64,000 nucleotides of DNA from Begonia masoniana (taxonomy: Eukaryota; Streptophyta; Magnoliopsida; Cucurbitales; Begoniaceae). How positions within the stretch are numbered: position 1 is the stretch's first letter; each line of letters begins with the position of its first letter. Below, one piece after another: positions 53,794 to 64,000 of the stretch. The position numbers and the translations under genes are program-made. The stretch spans positions 44,181,124 to 44,245,123 of the forward strand of contig CM039512.1 in assembly GCA_022432975.1 (NCBI GenBank), written 5' to 3'. A model generated the notes under the pieces. That model saw only the letters and a program-made list of their open reading frames with translations. It ran no database searches and was not told where the DNA came from.

Positions 53794-54143
53794 GAAAACT
53801 ATCCATTTTAATCTTGTACTATATCCGTAATTTTAGGTAGTCTCTTCTACTAAAAAAATTGACAAACCAAACCTCGTACTATGATTGTTATAGGTTTTGA
53901 CTTTTTTAATATTTCCGTCAACACCCACGTTAAGTGCATGTGAGAGTTTTAAATTTTCACCTGGGAAATTATCGATTTTAACCATGTACTATTCCCGTAA
54001 TTTCAAGTAGCCCTTTTTACTAAAAAAACCGACAAACCGAATCTCGTACTATGATTCCGTTATCAACATTAACTTTTTTAATTTTTCCGTCAACACCCAC
54101 ATTAAGTGAACATGGGAGCTACAAATTTTCATACTTTTGATTC
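53794..54143 (+). repeat. Left arm of composite inverted repeat
   Basis: Two tandem units of about 175 bp, each with ATTTTAACCATGTACTAT, GTAATTTCAAGTAGCC, ACAAACCGAATCTCGTACTA and TTTCCGTCAACACCCAC-type blocks. The same two-unit arrangement occurs in reverse at 54725-55057, about 580 bp away. Confidence 0.85.
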
Positions 54144-54531
54144 CATCTGTTTCTGCAAGTTCTTAATTCACCCGACATTTACTTGGGAGGACAGACAAAT
54201 TTATTAGCTTAATTACCGGTTGTCATTTTAAAAAACAAACTAAACAACAGAAACCAATGAACTTGCAGATGAATTTAAAATGGACAATGAAAAAAAACAT
54301 GTCCCGTAACTTGACTGAAACGTTTCTATAAATGAATATATTTACCAAATGATTAATACTGTGATTGAATCACTCATTTGTAGAGAGAATAAAAACATAC
54401 ATAAAACGAAATTAAGTGAATAGATTTATATAATTACGTTTTTCTTTTACAAGAATAACATTTCTGTAAATGAAGAACTCACTGGAAATCCGTACCAGAA
54501 GACCATCGTCGACTGTCAACGTTTGAAGCGC

Positions 54532-54593
54532 GCTCTCTCTCTCTCTCTCTCACTCACTCTCTCTCTCTCTCCCTCTCCCTCCCTCCTTTGGGT
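54532..54593 (+). repeat. (CT)n microsatellite
   Basis: Nearly pure CT for about 60 bases, in the spacer between the arms of the composite inverted repeat. Confidence 0.9.
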
Positions 54594-54724
54594 GTTGACA
54601 GAATGAAGAACTCATCGTGAGTTTATCGTATTCCCTCTCAGTCGCACTTTTTCGGGTGGTGGAGTTTGAAATTGTAGTCCTAATTCAATTTAGGGTTACA
54701 ATTTCATATTTTAGATCAAATTTG

Positions 54725-55057
54725 AAGCTCTCATGCACACTTAATGTGAGTGTTAACGAAAAGATTAAAAAGGTCAAAACCAATAACAGAATCATAATAC
54801 GGGGTTCGATTTGTCGGTTGTTTTAGTAGAGGGGGCTACTTGAAATTAAGGGTATAGTACATGGTTAAAATCGATAGTTTCTCAAAGTGAAAATTTGAAG
54901 TTCCCACATGCAATTAAGGTGAGTGTTGACGGAAAGATTAAAAATGTTAATGCCGATAATGGAATCATAGTACAAGGTTCGGTTTGTCAGTTTTTTTAGT
55001 AGAGGGGGCTACCTGAAATTACGTGTATAGTACAAGATTAAAATCGTTAGTTTCCTA
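54725..55057 (-). repeat. Right arm of composite inverted repeat
   Basis: Two tandem units complementary to those at 53794-54143 (GTGAGTGTTGACGGAAAGAT, AGTACAAGGTTCGGTTTGTC, AGAGGGGGCTACCTGAAATT). Divergence between units is considerable. No transposase is seen; a foldback or MITE-like origin is possible. Confidence 0.85.
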
Positions 55058-55345
55058 AATAAATAAAAATATTTAAAAAAAAATCAAAATATCGACACTT
55101 TTATATATATATATATAGATAGCTATACATATTATGTTGAATAAAAATAAGATCTCTTGATATGCGTCGTTGAAGATTTTCTCTTATTTTTATTACATTA
55201 CAGTATATATCTGGCTGGTAGATATATCATGTATGGCCACCTATTATTCTCTCTAACCTTTATTCGCTCTTGTTGAGTGTAACCACTCTCCCTTCTCCTG
55301 CAAGCCCTAGCCCCATTTATTTCCTCTCAATTTGGATCTCCTCTA
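55058..55345. other. AT-rich region upstream of the DRB-like gene
   Basis: Contains TATATATATATATAGATAG at about 55103-55125 and CT-rich sequence at about 55270-55340. It may hold the promoter and leader of the DRB-like gene, but no transcription start can be proven from sequence. Confidence 0.3.
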
Positions 55346-55935
55346 ACTAGTAAAGAAGAGATTTTGAAAAGTTTCAGGTACGGAAACTCCCCTCTTCTCT
55401 TTTTTTTTTTTATTTTTTATTGGGTTATTCAGAAATTTGGATTTGGTTTCTGTATTGATGGGAACGACGACTCCATTGCAGAAAATATCTTCTGCAAATG
55501 AGATTCTTCTTCAGTTTTTGCTCATGATTCTGAACTCAAAACTTTTTTTTTTATTCTCCAAATATGCTCTGATAGTTTAATGAGTCCTCCAAAATTATCA
55601 TTTTAATTTGTGAAGAAACTGAGCCATTCGAAGCTGGTCGAGGTTATCAATATTTGGGAAATTCTGATTTTGAGTTCAGAATCATGAGCAAAAACTGAAG
55701 AAGAATCTCCTTCTGCAGAAGATATTTTCTGCAATGGAGTCGTCGTTACCATAAATACAGAAATCAAATCCAAATTTCTGAATAACCCAGTAAAAAAAAA
55801 AGGAAGAGGGAGTTTCCAAGTACCTGAAAGTTTTCAAAAACTCTTCTTTACTGGTTAGAATGGCTCAGTTTCTTCCCAAATTAAAATGATAATTTTGGAG
55901 GACTCATTACGCTATCAGAGCATATTTCGAGAATA
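55346..55935. repeat. Interlocked inverted repeats A-B-A'-B'
   Basis: Segment A (55346-55542) is reverse-complementary to A' (55668-55855), and segment B (55553-55629) to B' (55858-55935), with few mismatches. The order is A, B, A', B', not the A, B, B', A' of a simple palindrome. A and A' could form a stem of about 190 bp around a loop of about 125 bases; pairing B with B' would exclude or knot with it. A includes a potential splice donor TTTCAG/GTACGG. Confidence 0.9.
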
Positions 55936-56224
55936 AAAAAAAAAACCTTTTTTTTTCTGCAATTCTTCTGATTTCAATGGTTGAAGTTTCGAATACTTGT
56001 TTTGGAAATTAAGAGGACCAAAAAACGTAGGAAAATTAATATTTGTGATGTTTAGCAGATTGAATATGGGTTTTATTTTACTAATTGTCTTCATCTTCAT
56101 TCTGAAAAGCAGCTTCGAAACTGTTTGGAGCGCATCGAAGACCTAGAAGCAGATCTGGGAAGAAGATAAAGACTTAATACTTTTGAAGGACTTGAAGAAG
56201 AAACTTGGTCGAGAAACCTATATC

Positions 56225-56629
56225 ATGTGCAAATCAAAATTGCAAGAGCTGTGTCATTCCAAATCGTGGAACTTACCTGAGTACATTATCACAAAAAATG
56301 GCCCCGACCACTACCCAAACTTTGGAGCTTCTATAACTGTCAATGGCATCCTCTTCCAAACTCAAGCCCCTGTGAAGTCGTCCAAGATGGCTCAGAACGA
56401 CGTTGCCAAACTTGCTTTGGACTATTTTTCTACAGTGCCTTTTCAACAGACAACTCCTCAACCAACAATTGCAACAACACTTCTGCCCCCTTCTCAGCCA
56501 TTAATGCCAGTGCCGCCACAGCAGCCATCATTGCCATTGCAGCAGCAACAACAACAAGAGACATCTTGTTTCCTCAACCTTCCATGCCCACACAGGCTTC
56601 TCATCAGCCTTTGATTATCTCTCCTCCAG
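56225..56629 (+). CDS. DRB-like dsRNA-binding protein, first coding exon
   Basis: ATG at 56225 starts MCKSKLQELCHSKSWNLPEY, matching the M-x-KSKLQELC start of plant DRB proteins. One dsRNA-binding domain follows over about 68 residues (NGPDHYPNFGASITVNG, SSKMAQNDVAKLALDYF), the fold that binds dsRNA in small-RNA processing. A proline/glutamine-rich linker follows. The current frame ends at a stop after HRLLISL, but a one-base shift in the CAA/CAG run gives ILFPQPSMPTQASHQPLIIS, reaching a donor CCAG/GTAACA at 56630. So a frameshift in the glutamine run is likely. I see no second domain or later exon before 58 kb; plant DRBs normally have two. Probably truncated; exact DRB type not assigned. 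Confidence 0.65.
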
Positions 56630-57800
56630 GTAACAATTTTTTGTTGATCTCTTTTTCTTTCTCTTAAACGTGCTTGTGAATTTTGCGCAAGAAAATCTTT
56701 GCTTCGCTTTAATTATTGGAATCTAGTTATTTAAAGAAACAATTCTTAACTCTCTACTAGTGCCGTATGGTAGAATTGTTTGCTTGTTTAAGGAAGATGT
56801 GATGTTTCTCTGTTTTTGCAAGGGGGAGGAACTTCTTCATTATAATGAACGCATTGCTGTCAAATCTTTGGAATATGTAGAACTGATTATCACTTTAATG
56901 GAATATGTTTTTTTTTTTTTTTTATATTTCATGGGCAGATCATATTTCATTGGGAGTGATAAGCCACCAATAAGGTGGATTTAATGGGTATTGGGTAGTT
57001 ATAAATATTATGTATTGAGTAGTTAAAATTGCCATTTAATGGGTCGTTATAATTGATGCATGACACTTTTATAATTTATGTGTTAGGTAGTTATTTCAGA
57101 TTTGAATGAGAATTTATTTAGAAGTTATTTACAGATGGGAGACAATAAATAGGTGGAGAAATGAGTTTTTAGGGGAGGGAATATTGTTGAAAATGGCTCT
57201 CGTTTAGAGAGATTAGATTTAGAGTTCCAAATATTTGGAGTTCTGAATTTGTGGTTAGTTTTATGCTAATTTTCAAATCGTAGCATGTTGTTAGACTCAT
57301 GGTTGTTCGTTTTGGGTTCACTACACCTCAGAAAAATGTCATTCAGTGGTACTGTCATACAAAGTTTGGGATTGTTTTCTCTAATACGAATTCAACCAAG
57401 GCAATTGGGTATTCAATACCAAATGTTAGCCATTATTTGATTTATTCTTGAATGACCTATATTGAATCCTAGCTTCAAATGTTAGTAAGTTAGCTAATAC
57501 TTTTTTACCAGCAAAAACAAAATATGTAAATGCAATCCTAACAACTACAGTGAGAGATAAATGTCATCAACGGTGAGTTTTTTGGAGAAGTCTTTGGTGA
57601 TTTGACCGGTGAAGTTGTGCAAAAGTTGGAGATATGTTGTTTGGTCGGGGGGATGGTATTGAGTAACTACAGGATGAAGAGATAGCCAAACTGAGACTTG
57701 GGTTTAGATACAGGCATCATTGTTGGTTAGTCAACACTGTTAATAGAGCTTGTTACACAACTGCATTTTATGTTTTGTAGAAACCGATCACTTTTTAGTG
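56630..57800. other. Non-coding stretch after the DRB-like exon
   Basis: AT-rich sequence with a T tract near 56906-56925 and no recognisable exon or element ends. It could be intron or decayed 3' gene sequence. Confidence 0.4.
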
Positions 57801-58245
57801 AGTCACACCGCTACATTTATTTGTTTGCCATAGTGTCATTTTTCTGGGTTTGGATCAAGTTAATAGGATGAATGCTAAATAAATTCAGGTTCCTTTCAAG
57901 ACAAAACACCTTCCTTCTACAAATTACTCCATTCAAAATAACCAACGTAATGTTTACAACCCAAACAGTAAACAACAACCAACAAAGAAAGAACCAGAAA
58001 AAACAGCAATAGAAGACAAGCAACCTTAGGTCTTAGACCTGGAAACACCCAAGTCACCGACTTGATACACAAAAGCTAATAGAGAATGTATTTTCACAAA
58101 AGATGCTTCCTCCTTGCCTCTGCCACCTTAAATCCTTCATTCTCAGCTTTGCTCCACTACTGTGTCCCCACAGTCCGTCATGATTCTCTCCCTTCTTTTA
58201 TAGAACTTCCCAAAATGTCCCTTCCCTCTTCCTCCGGTCGCAACA
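57800..58245 (-). mobile_element. 3' LTR of chromovirus 2 (approximate)
   Basis: On the minus strand the LTR begins TGTTGCGACCGGAGGAAG directly after the purine tract CCGGTGGGGGGAGTAA (58246-58261). The far end is not clear and is placed near 57800 by loss of LTR-like character. Confidence 0.5.
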
Positions 58246-61204
58246 TTACTCCCCCCACCGGAATGAACTCGTCCTCAAGGTCAGCATTAGGAAATCGTTG
58301 TTGGATGTCCTTCAAATTCTCCTATATTGCTTCATCAATCGGTACACCGGATCATTGGATAAGGACTTCCGCTTGAGCTGTGCATTTATATGGTGACCTA
58401 TAATTCTTTTTGGAAATAACGGTTTTGTACTTTGATTCAAGCCCTCAAAAATAACAGGGGAGTTGGAGATGACATGATCACCAATTAGCTTCCAAAGATG
58501 AGAGACATGAAAAACAGGGTGCATTTTGGAACCAATTGGTAATTCCAACTTGTAAGCCACTGTCCCAATTGTTGCTATTATCTTAAAGGGACCAAAATAA
58601 CGAGAGGCCAGTTTGTTATTGTGCCAGTGTTTGACAGAGAATTGCCGGTATGGTTTTAATTTCAGCCACAACAAATCGCCTACTAGAAAATGACGCTTTT
58701 TTCTTGTTGGATCGACATGTTTCTTCTTGCGATCCTGGCCTTGAGAAGATTCAAACGTAGAAGTTTTAGTTGCTCATCCCTCTCTCGTAGTTGCTGGTCT
58801 ACAGAGCCCAACACTGTTTTTCCACCGCAATACTGAATAAGAGTCGGTGGGTCCCGACCATACAAGGCCCGGAGTGACGTCATTTTTGCTGCACCCGAAA
58901 ATACCAATATTCTGCCCAAGGAAGCCACTTGCTCCATTGACGTGGCTGGTCTGAAGCAAAACATCGAAGATATGCCTCTAGGCAACGATTAAGGATTTCT
59001 GTTTGCCTGTCAGTTTGTGGATGGTAGGTGGAACTCATTTTTAATCGAGTGTGCTAGAGACGGAAAAATCGTTGCCAAAATTTGCTTGTGAAAACTTTAT
59101 CTCGATCGGTAATGATACTTCGAGGAATGATGTGTTGACGAACTACTTGCAAAATAATTCAGCAATGATCTTGGTTGTATAGGGGTGCTTAAGAGGAATA
59201 AAATGACCATATTTAGTCAACTAGTTGACAACTACTAGGATGGCTTCAAAACCCACAAATTTAGGTCGACGACTACTATATATCTTCCCAACCATGCTCG
59301 GTGACGGGAAGAGGTTGTAAAGGGCCAGTATTTTCCATTTTATTGTGTTCACAAATTTCACAAGTAGAAACATGTTGCACATCTTTAGACAGTCCCGTCC
59401 AATATAGGTTAGCGCTAAGGCGTTTGAAAAACAACACCTCATATCGTGGGTCTGTTCCCCGGCCTTGCAAAATTGCATCCTTAATTTTTTTAAACTTGTT
59501 GTCTGCTTCAATTTCCCTTGCCAGTGTTATGAAACCCAAAAATTAAGAGGTTGATACATATATAGTAGCTCAGATTTCGGCCAACCCCCCTTCTAAACAG
59601 AGCATCCGCCAATTTATTTTCTCGGCCTGGCTTGTACACAATATTGAAATCATAACCAATTAACTTCACCAACCATCGTTGTTGTTTAGGAGTAGATAAA
59701 CGTTGTTCAAGCAGAAACTTAAGAGAGCGTTGATCCGTATATATGGTGAAGTGGCATCCCAAAAGGTAAAAACGCCATTTTTGAACAACACCAAGGACAT
59801 CAGTTCCCTTTCATTGATTGACTTCCTCCTATTTTGCTCATATAACCCCTTGCTGAAATAAGAAATAGGGCATTTCTCTTGCATCAGCATGCCTTAATCC
59901 CTCGCTAGAGGCATCAACTTCCAATTCAAGTAGTTCGGAAAAATTTGGTAAAGCCAGAACCGGCATCTGAGTCATTTGGAATTTGAGCTTATCAAAAGTT
60001 GTATGAGCGTCACTAGACCAAAGAAAGGGCCCCTTTTTCAGCAAGTCTGTAACAGGCCGAGCAATCATATCATAAGGCCAAGAAAACCTCGCACTCCTTT
60101 TGAACATGTAGGCGTCGAGCAAGTAATCATGCTGTGAATTTTTTCAAACTCAGACTCTACGCCTTGGGAGCTGATTTGGTGCCCCAAATAATGAATTTTT
60201 GTTTGGAAGAAAACAGATTCCTTGCATTGAGAATGAACTGCTCTCGTTGTAAAACTGCCAGTACCGTATGTAGACGAGTAAAATGGTTAGCAATGTTAGC
60301 ACTAGACACCAAGATATCTTCCAAAAAAGTCAGGACAAATTTACGTAAAAATGTCTTGAGCAATTCGGTCATAATTGCTTGGAAAGTTGCTGGCGCGTTG
60401 GTTAGGCCAAATGGCATGACTAAGAACTCATAGTGTCCTTCATGTGTGCGGAACGTCGTCTTCTCTACATCATCTGGATTCATTATAATTTGATTATACC
60501 CACTCTTCAAGTCTAGTTTTAGAGAAACATGTAGCGCCATAAAAATCGTCTAGAAGTTTCTCAATGATGGGAATGGAAAACTTGTTAGGAATTGTTAATT
60601 TGTGAAGCTCTCGGTAATCAACGCAAAAACGTCATTCACCATTCTTCTTTTTCACCTATAGTACTGAGCTCGAAAAGGGACTCTAACTAGGTTGAATGAT
60701 ACATAAAGCTGTCATATCTTTAACCAGTTTCTCAAATTCATTTTTCTGCACATGCGGGTATCTGTAAGGGCATATGTGAGGTGGTGCAACATTTGGTATC
60801 ATCTGAATCGAATGACTTTGGGAGCGGGTAGGTGGTAAAATCTGTGATCCAGAAATCCATCTCGAAATTTCGACTTCAGTTTTGTCATATATTCTTCAAT
60901 TTGGAGGGGCACCAGTGCATCATTCACTTTCGCTGTTGATTGAAGTTCCACGAAGAAAAAATGTTCCCTTAATTGGGTTGAAAGGATTGTTTTTTCGGAC
61001 TTGTTGTAGGGACATTGTTGTATCCCCTCGTAGAACATGCTCCATGCCATCCTTGGAAAAACAAATCCACTGGTGAAAAAAAATTTCTTGAAAAGTTTCC
61101 AGGGTATGCAACCAATCCATTCCCAAAATTAAATCTACCCCAGGAATGTCAAAAGGCAAGCAGCCCAGATGGTTAATACAATCCCTTTGCAGTTTTAAAG
61201 CGAA
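58246..61204 (-). pseudogene. Chromovirus 2 Pol, heavily decayed
   Basis: Minus-strand Ty3 Pol in at least ten pieces. Protease end 61159-61100 (LILGMDWLHTLE); RT 60540-60157 ([36 protein letters not shown]) with catalytic FFDDILVYS changed to FLEDILVSS at about 60327-60301; RNase H 60122-59508 (ALPNFSELLELEVDASSEGL, KQQRWLVKLIGYDFN, ENKLADALFR); integrase zinc region 59539-59276 and fragments to 58683; C-terminal region 58674-58312 ([36 protein letters not shown]) and NADLEDEFIPVGG before the purine tract. The 5' part is lost in the gap. Confidence 0.88.
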
Positions 61205-61304
61205 NNNNNNNNNNNNNNNNNNNNNNNNNNNNNNNNNNNNNNNNNNNNNNNNNNNNNNNNNNNNNNNNNNNNNNNNNNNNNNNNNNNNNNNNNNNNNNNN
61301 NNNN
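61205..61304. other. Assembly gap, 100 N
   Basis: Exactly 100 N, the conventional size for a gap of unknown length. Chromovirus 2 is present only on the left, so at least its 5' half, and possibly more, is missing or unplaced. Confidence 0.99.
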
Positions 61305-62945
61305 TTCGTTCACTTGGATCTTAATTTTATTTTATTAAATGAATTTTTAAATTTGCATAGTAAATAAATTAAACTGTATTTAAAATTAGACCATGTTCAG
61401 TAGGGGTGGTAAAAACTAGCTCGGACTCGCATGTAAAATCAACCCTCGGGTTTGGTCCGGTCCGAATCGGTTTTGCCAATAAGAATAACCGTTAGCAGTT
61501 CTCCTATGTACAAAACTGCGGTTCACGGTTCGTATAATGATTTTGGAGATAAAAAATCATTTAGACTGTCGAAAACCAAACCGTCGGTCAACCCGCTAAA
61601 ATTTGGATTGAAACAGGCCCAAAAATCAAATATCTGCCCACAGCTTGGACACATGACCCGGAGAAGCTCTAATCGATAGGGGTGAGCAAAAAAATTGAAG
61701 GACCGAAGGACTGGACCAGAACCGATAATTTGGTACGGTTCTGGTCGGTTCCTCAGATAAAATAAATTAATTTTGGTTTTTATTTATCAGAACCGAAATG
61801 TTCGGTTCGATTTTGGGTCTAATGATACAAAACCGCGAAAAGCGAACTGGACCATTAAAAGTTAAAACTTAAAATCCAATTCTGCAGATCTCACGCCCGC
61901 ACGCAGCTCTTCTCACTTCGCAGTTCTTTCTCGCACTTCGCCCGCGCTCGTCGCAGTTCTCTCTTAAAGTCGCCACGCCGCCGCCCGCACTCTCTCTTCG
62001 TCAGCCTGTGAAGGACGAATCGAGTGTCTGAGGTGGGTAAGCTCTCTTGTTCGCCTCTTTCAGTTTTTTTCTCTTTATTTAGATATGAAAACGCCTTTCG
62101 TTTTCCCCCCTTCGTCGATGCCGACTTTCGACTAGAAGGAACTTTGCTATACAAAGGGTTGCCCTTCCTTTTTAATTTGCTAATCGATAACCTTATCGAT
62201 ATTTGATTATGTTTCGAAAAATTTGGGAATAAAGAAACGACGTTATGAAATCTATTAGCTATTGTTTCTGTAACCCTTGATTTTGAGACCTATGGATCAA
62301 TTTTGCTTGGGTTGATTTAACAGCAACCCAAAATCTATTTCTTTTGAGCTTCTCTACTCTTTCTTCCTGTAATCATCATATTCATAATCACAGAAAAGTT
62401 TTTCTTCAGCTTCACCGTGAGAGTGCAGAACCTGTATAGAATATTAGTGCTGTTTAATTTTTTTTTTTTGTTTGATACTTGAATAGTGAGATGAGAACAT
62501 CCATTGGTTCTGCTCACAATGGACCAGTGGAATAGTTTTTACTTTTTAGCAGTTAGCAGGAGCTGGGGTGAGCTATCCATTTCTATCCAGGGCCGGTTCT
62601 GCTCACAGTCAGAACTCAGAACCGGAACCGGTTTTGCTTTAGTGCTCTTAGTACTTTTTTTCCTATAAATTGTACAAAAAGTAAAAAAAAAAAACTGGAT
62701 TTAGAGCATAACACGATATTATTTAGTAATCAGTATGGTTCACAAATGTTGAAGTGATTGGTGAAGGGATGAAAAAAAATTTCTAACTTGGGAGGACTAA
62801 AACCGAGACCATATGGCTAGTTTGGTTCTGAAAAAAAAAATTTGAGCTTATTGTTCCAAAAATTTAAAAATCGAATTTTAGTGGTCCGGTCCTAATCTCT
62901 TCAAAAACCGGACCGAACCGGACCACGATCGTATTTACTAATCGC
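61305..62945. mobile_element. GGTCCGGTTCGG-rich, probably hAT-related sequence
   Basis: Starts of the type TAGGGGTGGTAAAAACTAG (about 61396) and TAGGGGTGAGCAAAAAAATT (about 61677) are followed by many CCGGTTCGG/GGTCCGGTCC words, again near 62580-62630 and 62885-62925. A GC-rich block at 61890-62010 looks like a transcribed leader. These are features I associate with plant hAT elements, but no transposase domain, clear terminal inverted repeats or 8-bp target duplication could be fixed. Confidence 0.35.
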
Positions 62946-63485
62946 CTAGACCATCGGCTAATCCTAATCGCAAAATCAATTTCCCATTAAGTTTAGGTCT
63001 TCTGCCATTCCTCGGCGCTTGTCGATATTCACCGCTTGTCCCTCGTCCCTCGGCCCTCAGTCTCGTCGTTCGGCCCCGTCAATCGTTGCTCGTCATTCAG
63101 CCAGTCAGCCTTGTCGCTCGTTGCTCGGCGCTCGTTGTTTAGTCTCACTCACACTTGGTCATCAATCAACGACCCTAATTGGTACACCGACCGACAACTC
63201 ACACTGTCACATAGTTTTTTTCACACAATAACACTCCTCTTCATGGTTGATATGCACACTGCTGAGTGCTGATAATCCTGGTCACGCCTGATATTATACT
63301 TATGTTGAATGCTATAGATTTTAACGTTGAAAATGTTATTTCTCTTCAAAAAATTAGGTTTTGTTCTTCTGATATTATCTCTACTGTTGTTTTTTGTAAA
63401 TGCATGGCGACATTATTATGCCATAGTGTCCTCATGGAAATATTTTGTGCGTGATAGTCTTTAATGTTAACTTTGTTTACTGCAG
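62946..63485 (+). other. Upstream region and probable 5' UTR intron of KRI1
   Basis: A CT/CG-rich block (about 63000-63150, many TCGTCGCTCG-like words) could be a non-coding first exon. TTTACTGCAG at 63476-63485 is a good splice acceptor just before the KRI1 start. The donor is not identified. Confidence 0.4.
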
Positions 63486-63490
63486 AAACA

Positions 63491-64000
63491 ATGGGAATGA
63501 AACTATTCGAAGAAAATGATTCAGACGCTGATAATGCATCAAAAATTGAGATTGACAAAGATTATGCGAAGAGGTTTGAGCACAATAAGAGGCGGGAGGA
63601 TCTCCATCGTTTAGAGGAGTTGAAGAAGAAGGGCCTAATCCAACAATTTGACTCAGAATCTTCGTCTTCATCGGAGGAAGAATATGAGGACAACAATGTT
63701 TTAATCAGAAGGAACCTCGAATTTTTCGATGCTCTGATCAAGGTAAAGAAAAAAGACCCCAGCCTAAAAGAGAAAGATATCGATCTTTTTGGCGTGGATG
63801 AGGGTGAGAATCACTATGAAAATGCTGGGCCTAGTATTGACGAGAAAGGAAAAAAGACAAGAGTTATCTATTTGAAAGATGTGGTGGCAAAACATTTGAT
63901 AGAAGAAGGTCCTGAATTTGTGGATGAAGAAAACTCTGCTGTTAAAAGTTATAATGCTGAGCAAGAGGAGATTAAGAGGGAATTTCTAGAGGCTGCAAAG
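63491..64000 (+). CDS. KRI1: KRI1-like ribosome biogenesis protein, N-terminal part
   Basis: Open from ATG 63491 to the window end (170 codons, no stop). It starts MGMKLFEENDSDADNASKIE and continues KDYAKRFEHNKRREDLHRLE, an acidic serine run (DSESSSSSEEEYED), NLEFFDALIKVKKKDPSLKE and YLKDVVAKHLIEEGPEFVDE. This is the conserved N-terminal half of Kri1, a nucleolar factor needed for 40S subunit/pre-rRNA processing. The first ATG follows a splice acceptor by five bases, so a leader intron is likely. The Kri1 C-terminal domain should lie beyond the window. This is the only host gene here with no visible lesion. Confidence 0.9.
   Translation, partial: MGMKLFEENDSDADNASKIEIDKDYAKRFEHNKRREDLHRLEELKKKGLIQQFDSESSSSSEEEYEDNNVLIRRNLEFFDALIKVKKKDPSLKEKDIDLFGVDEGENHYENAGPSIDEKGKKTRVIYLKDVVAKHLIEEGPEFVDEENSAVKSYNAEQEEIKREFLEAAK

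Noticed and set aside
58086..58376. Plus-strand ORF of 96 codons
   Set aside because: It overlaps the LTR start, purine tract and C-terminal coding region of the minus-strand chromovirus and has no family match of its own.

Overview
This window is a repeat-rich stretch of a flowering-plant nuclear genome, most likely a dicot. The evidence is spliced plant genes (a MIZ1/DUF617 gene, a KIN-8A kinesin, a plant DRB-type dsRNA-binding gene and a KRI1 gene) set among typical plant LTR retrotransposons: Ty3 Athila, Ty3 chromoviruses including Tekay/Del types, several Ty1/copia elements and a TRIM. A 100-base run of N marks a scaffold gap at 61205-61304. The sequence does not let me name the species.

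Layout. 1-5960: a minus-strand Athila-type element (Gag-protease ORF, tRNA-Asp primer site, 1.6-kb LTR) sits inside the gag of a minus-strand copia element. 5961-7686: non-coding, with direct and tandem repeats. 7687-27216: a MIZ1-like pseudogene is split by a 17-kb copia element. That element is split by a Tekay element, which is itself split by a TRIM solo LTR, giving four nested levels with a target-site duplication readable at each insertion. The right border (copia tail, LTR, MIZ1 3' end, flank) is tandemly duplicated. 27766-30883: a damaged seven-exon KIN-8A gene on the minus strand, convergent with MIZ1 and cut at its N-terminus by a chromovirus LTR (30884-34200). 34205-37777: fragments of a copia element (split by a 2.6-kb solo LTR) and of a chromovirus integrase. 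37778-50098: a second Tekay element broken by a tandemly arrayed TRIM and by another solo LTR. 50099-53007: the 5' part of a copia element (SIRE-like Gag). 53008-55940: tandem and inverted repeats. 56225-56629: a DRB-like exon. 57800-61204: a decayed minus-strand chromovirus ending at the gap. 61305-63485: GGTCCGGTTCGG-rich, probably hAT-related DNA. 63491-64000: the 5' coding part of KRI1, running off the window.

The most unusual signal is not a gene. Four LTR families of different lineages (Athila, copia, and two Tekay-type subfamilies) each carry a cluster of short perfect palindromes and stem-loops built from the same word, GCGATCG/CGATCGATCGC. A fifth family (copia near 51.8 kb) has a comparable stem-loop made of a different word, GGTGTCAC. 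In the one family where two LTRs can be compared closely, the right LTR is more perfectly palindromic than the left, which suggests that the hairpins were once the maintained state. Other notable points are an intact Athila-type ORF that joins Gag-protease directly to an integrase tail, a three-LTR tandem TRIM with both priming sites, and interlocked inverted repeats just upstream of the dsRNA-binding gene.

Apart from KRI1, and possibly the DRB exon, no host gene here looks able to make a full product.
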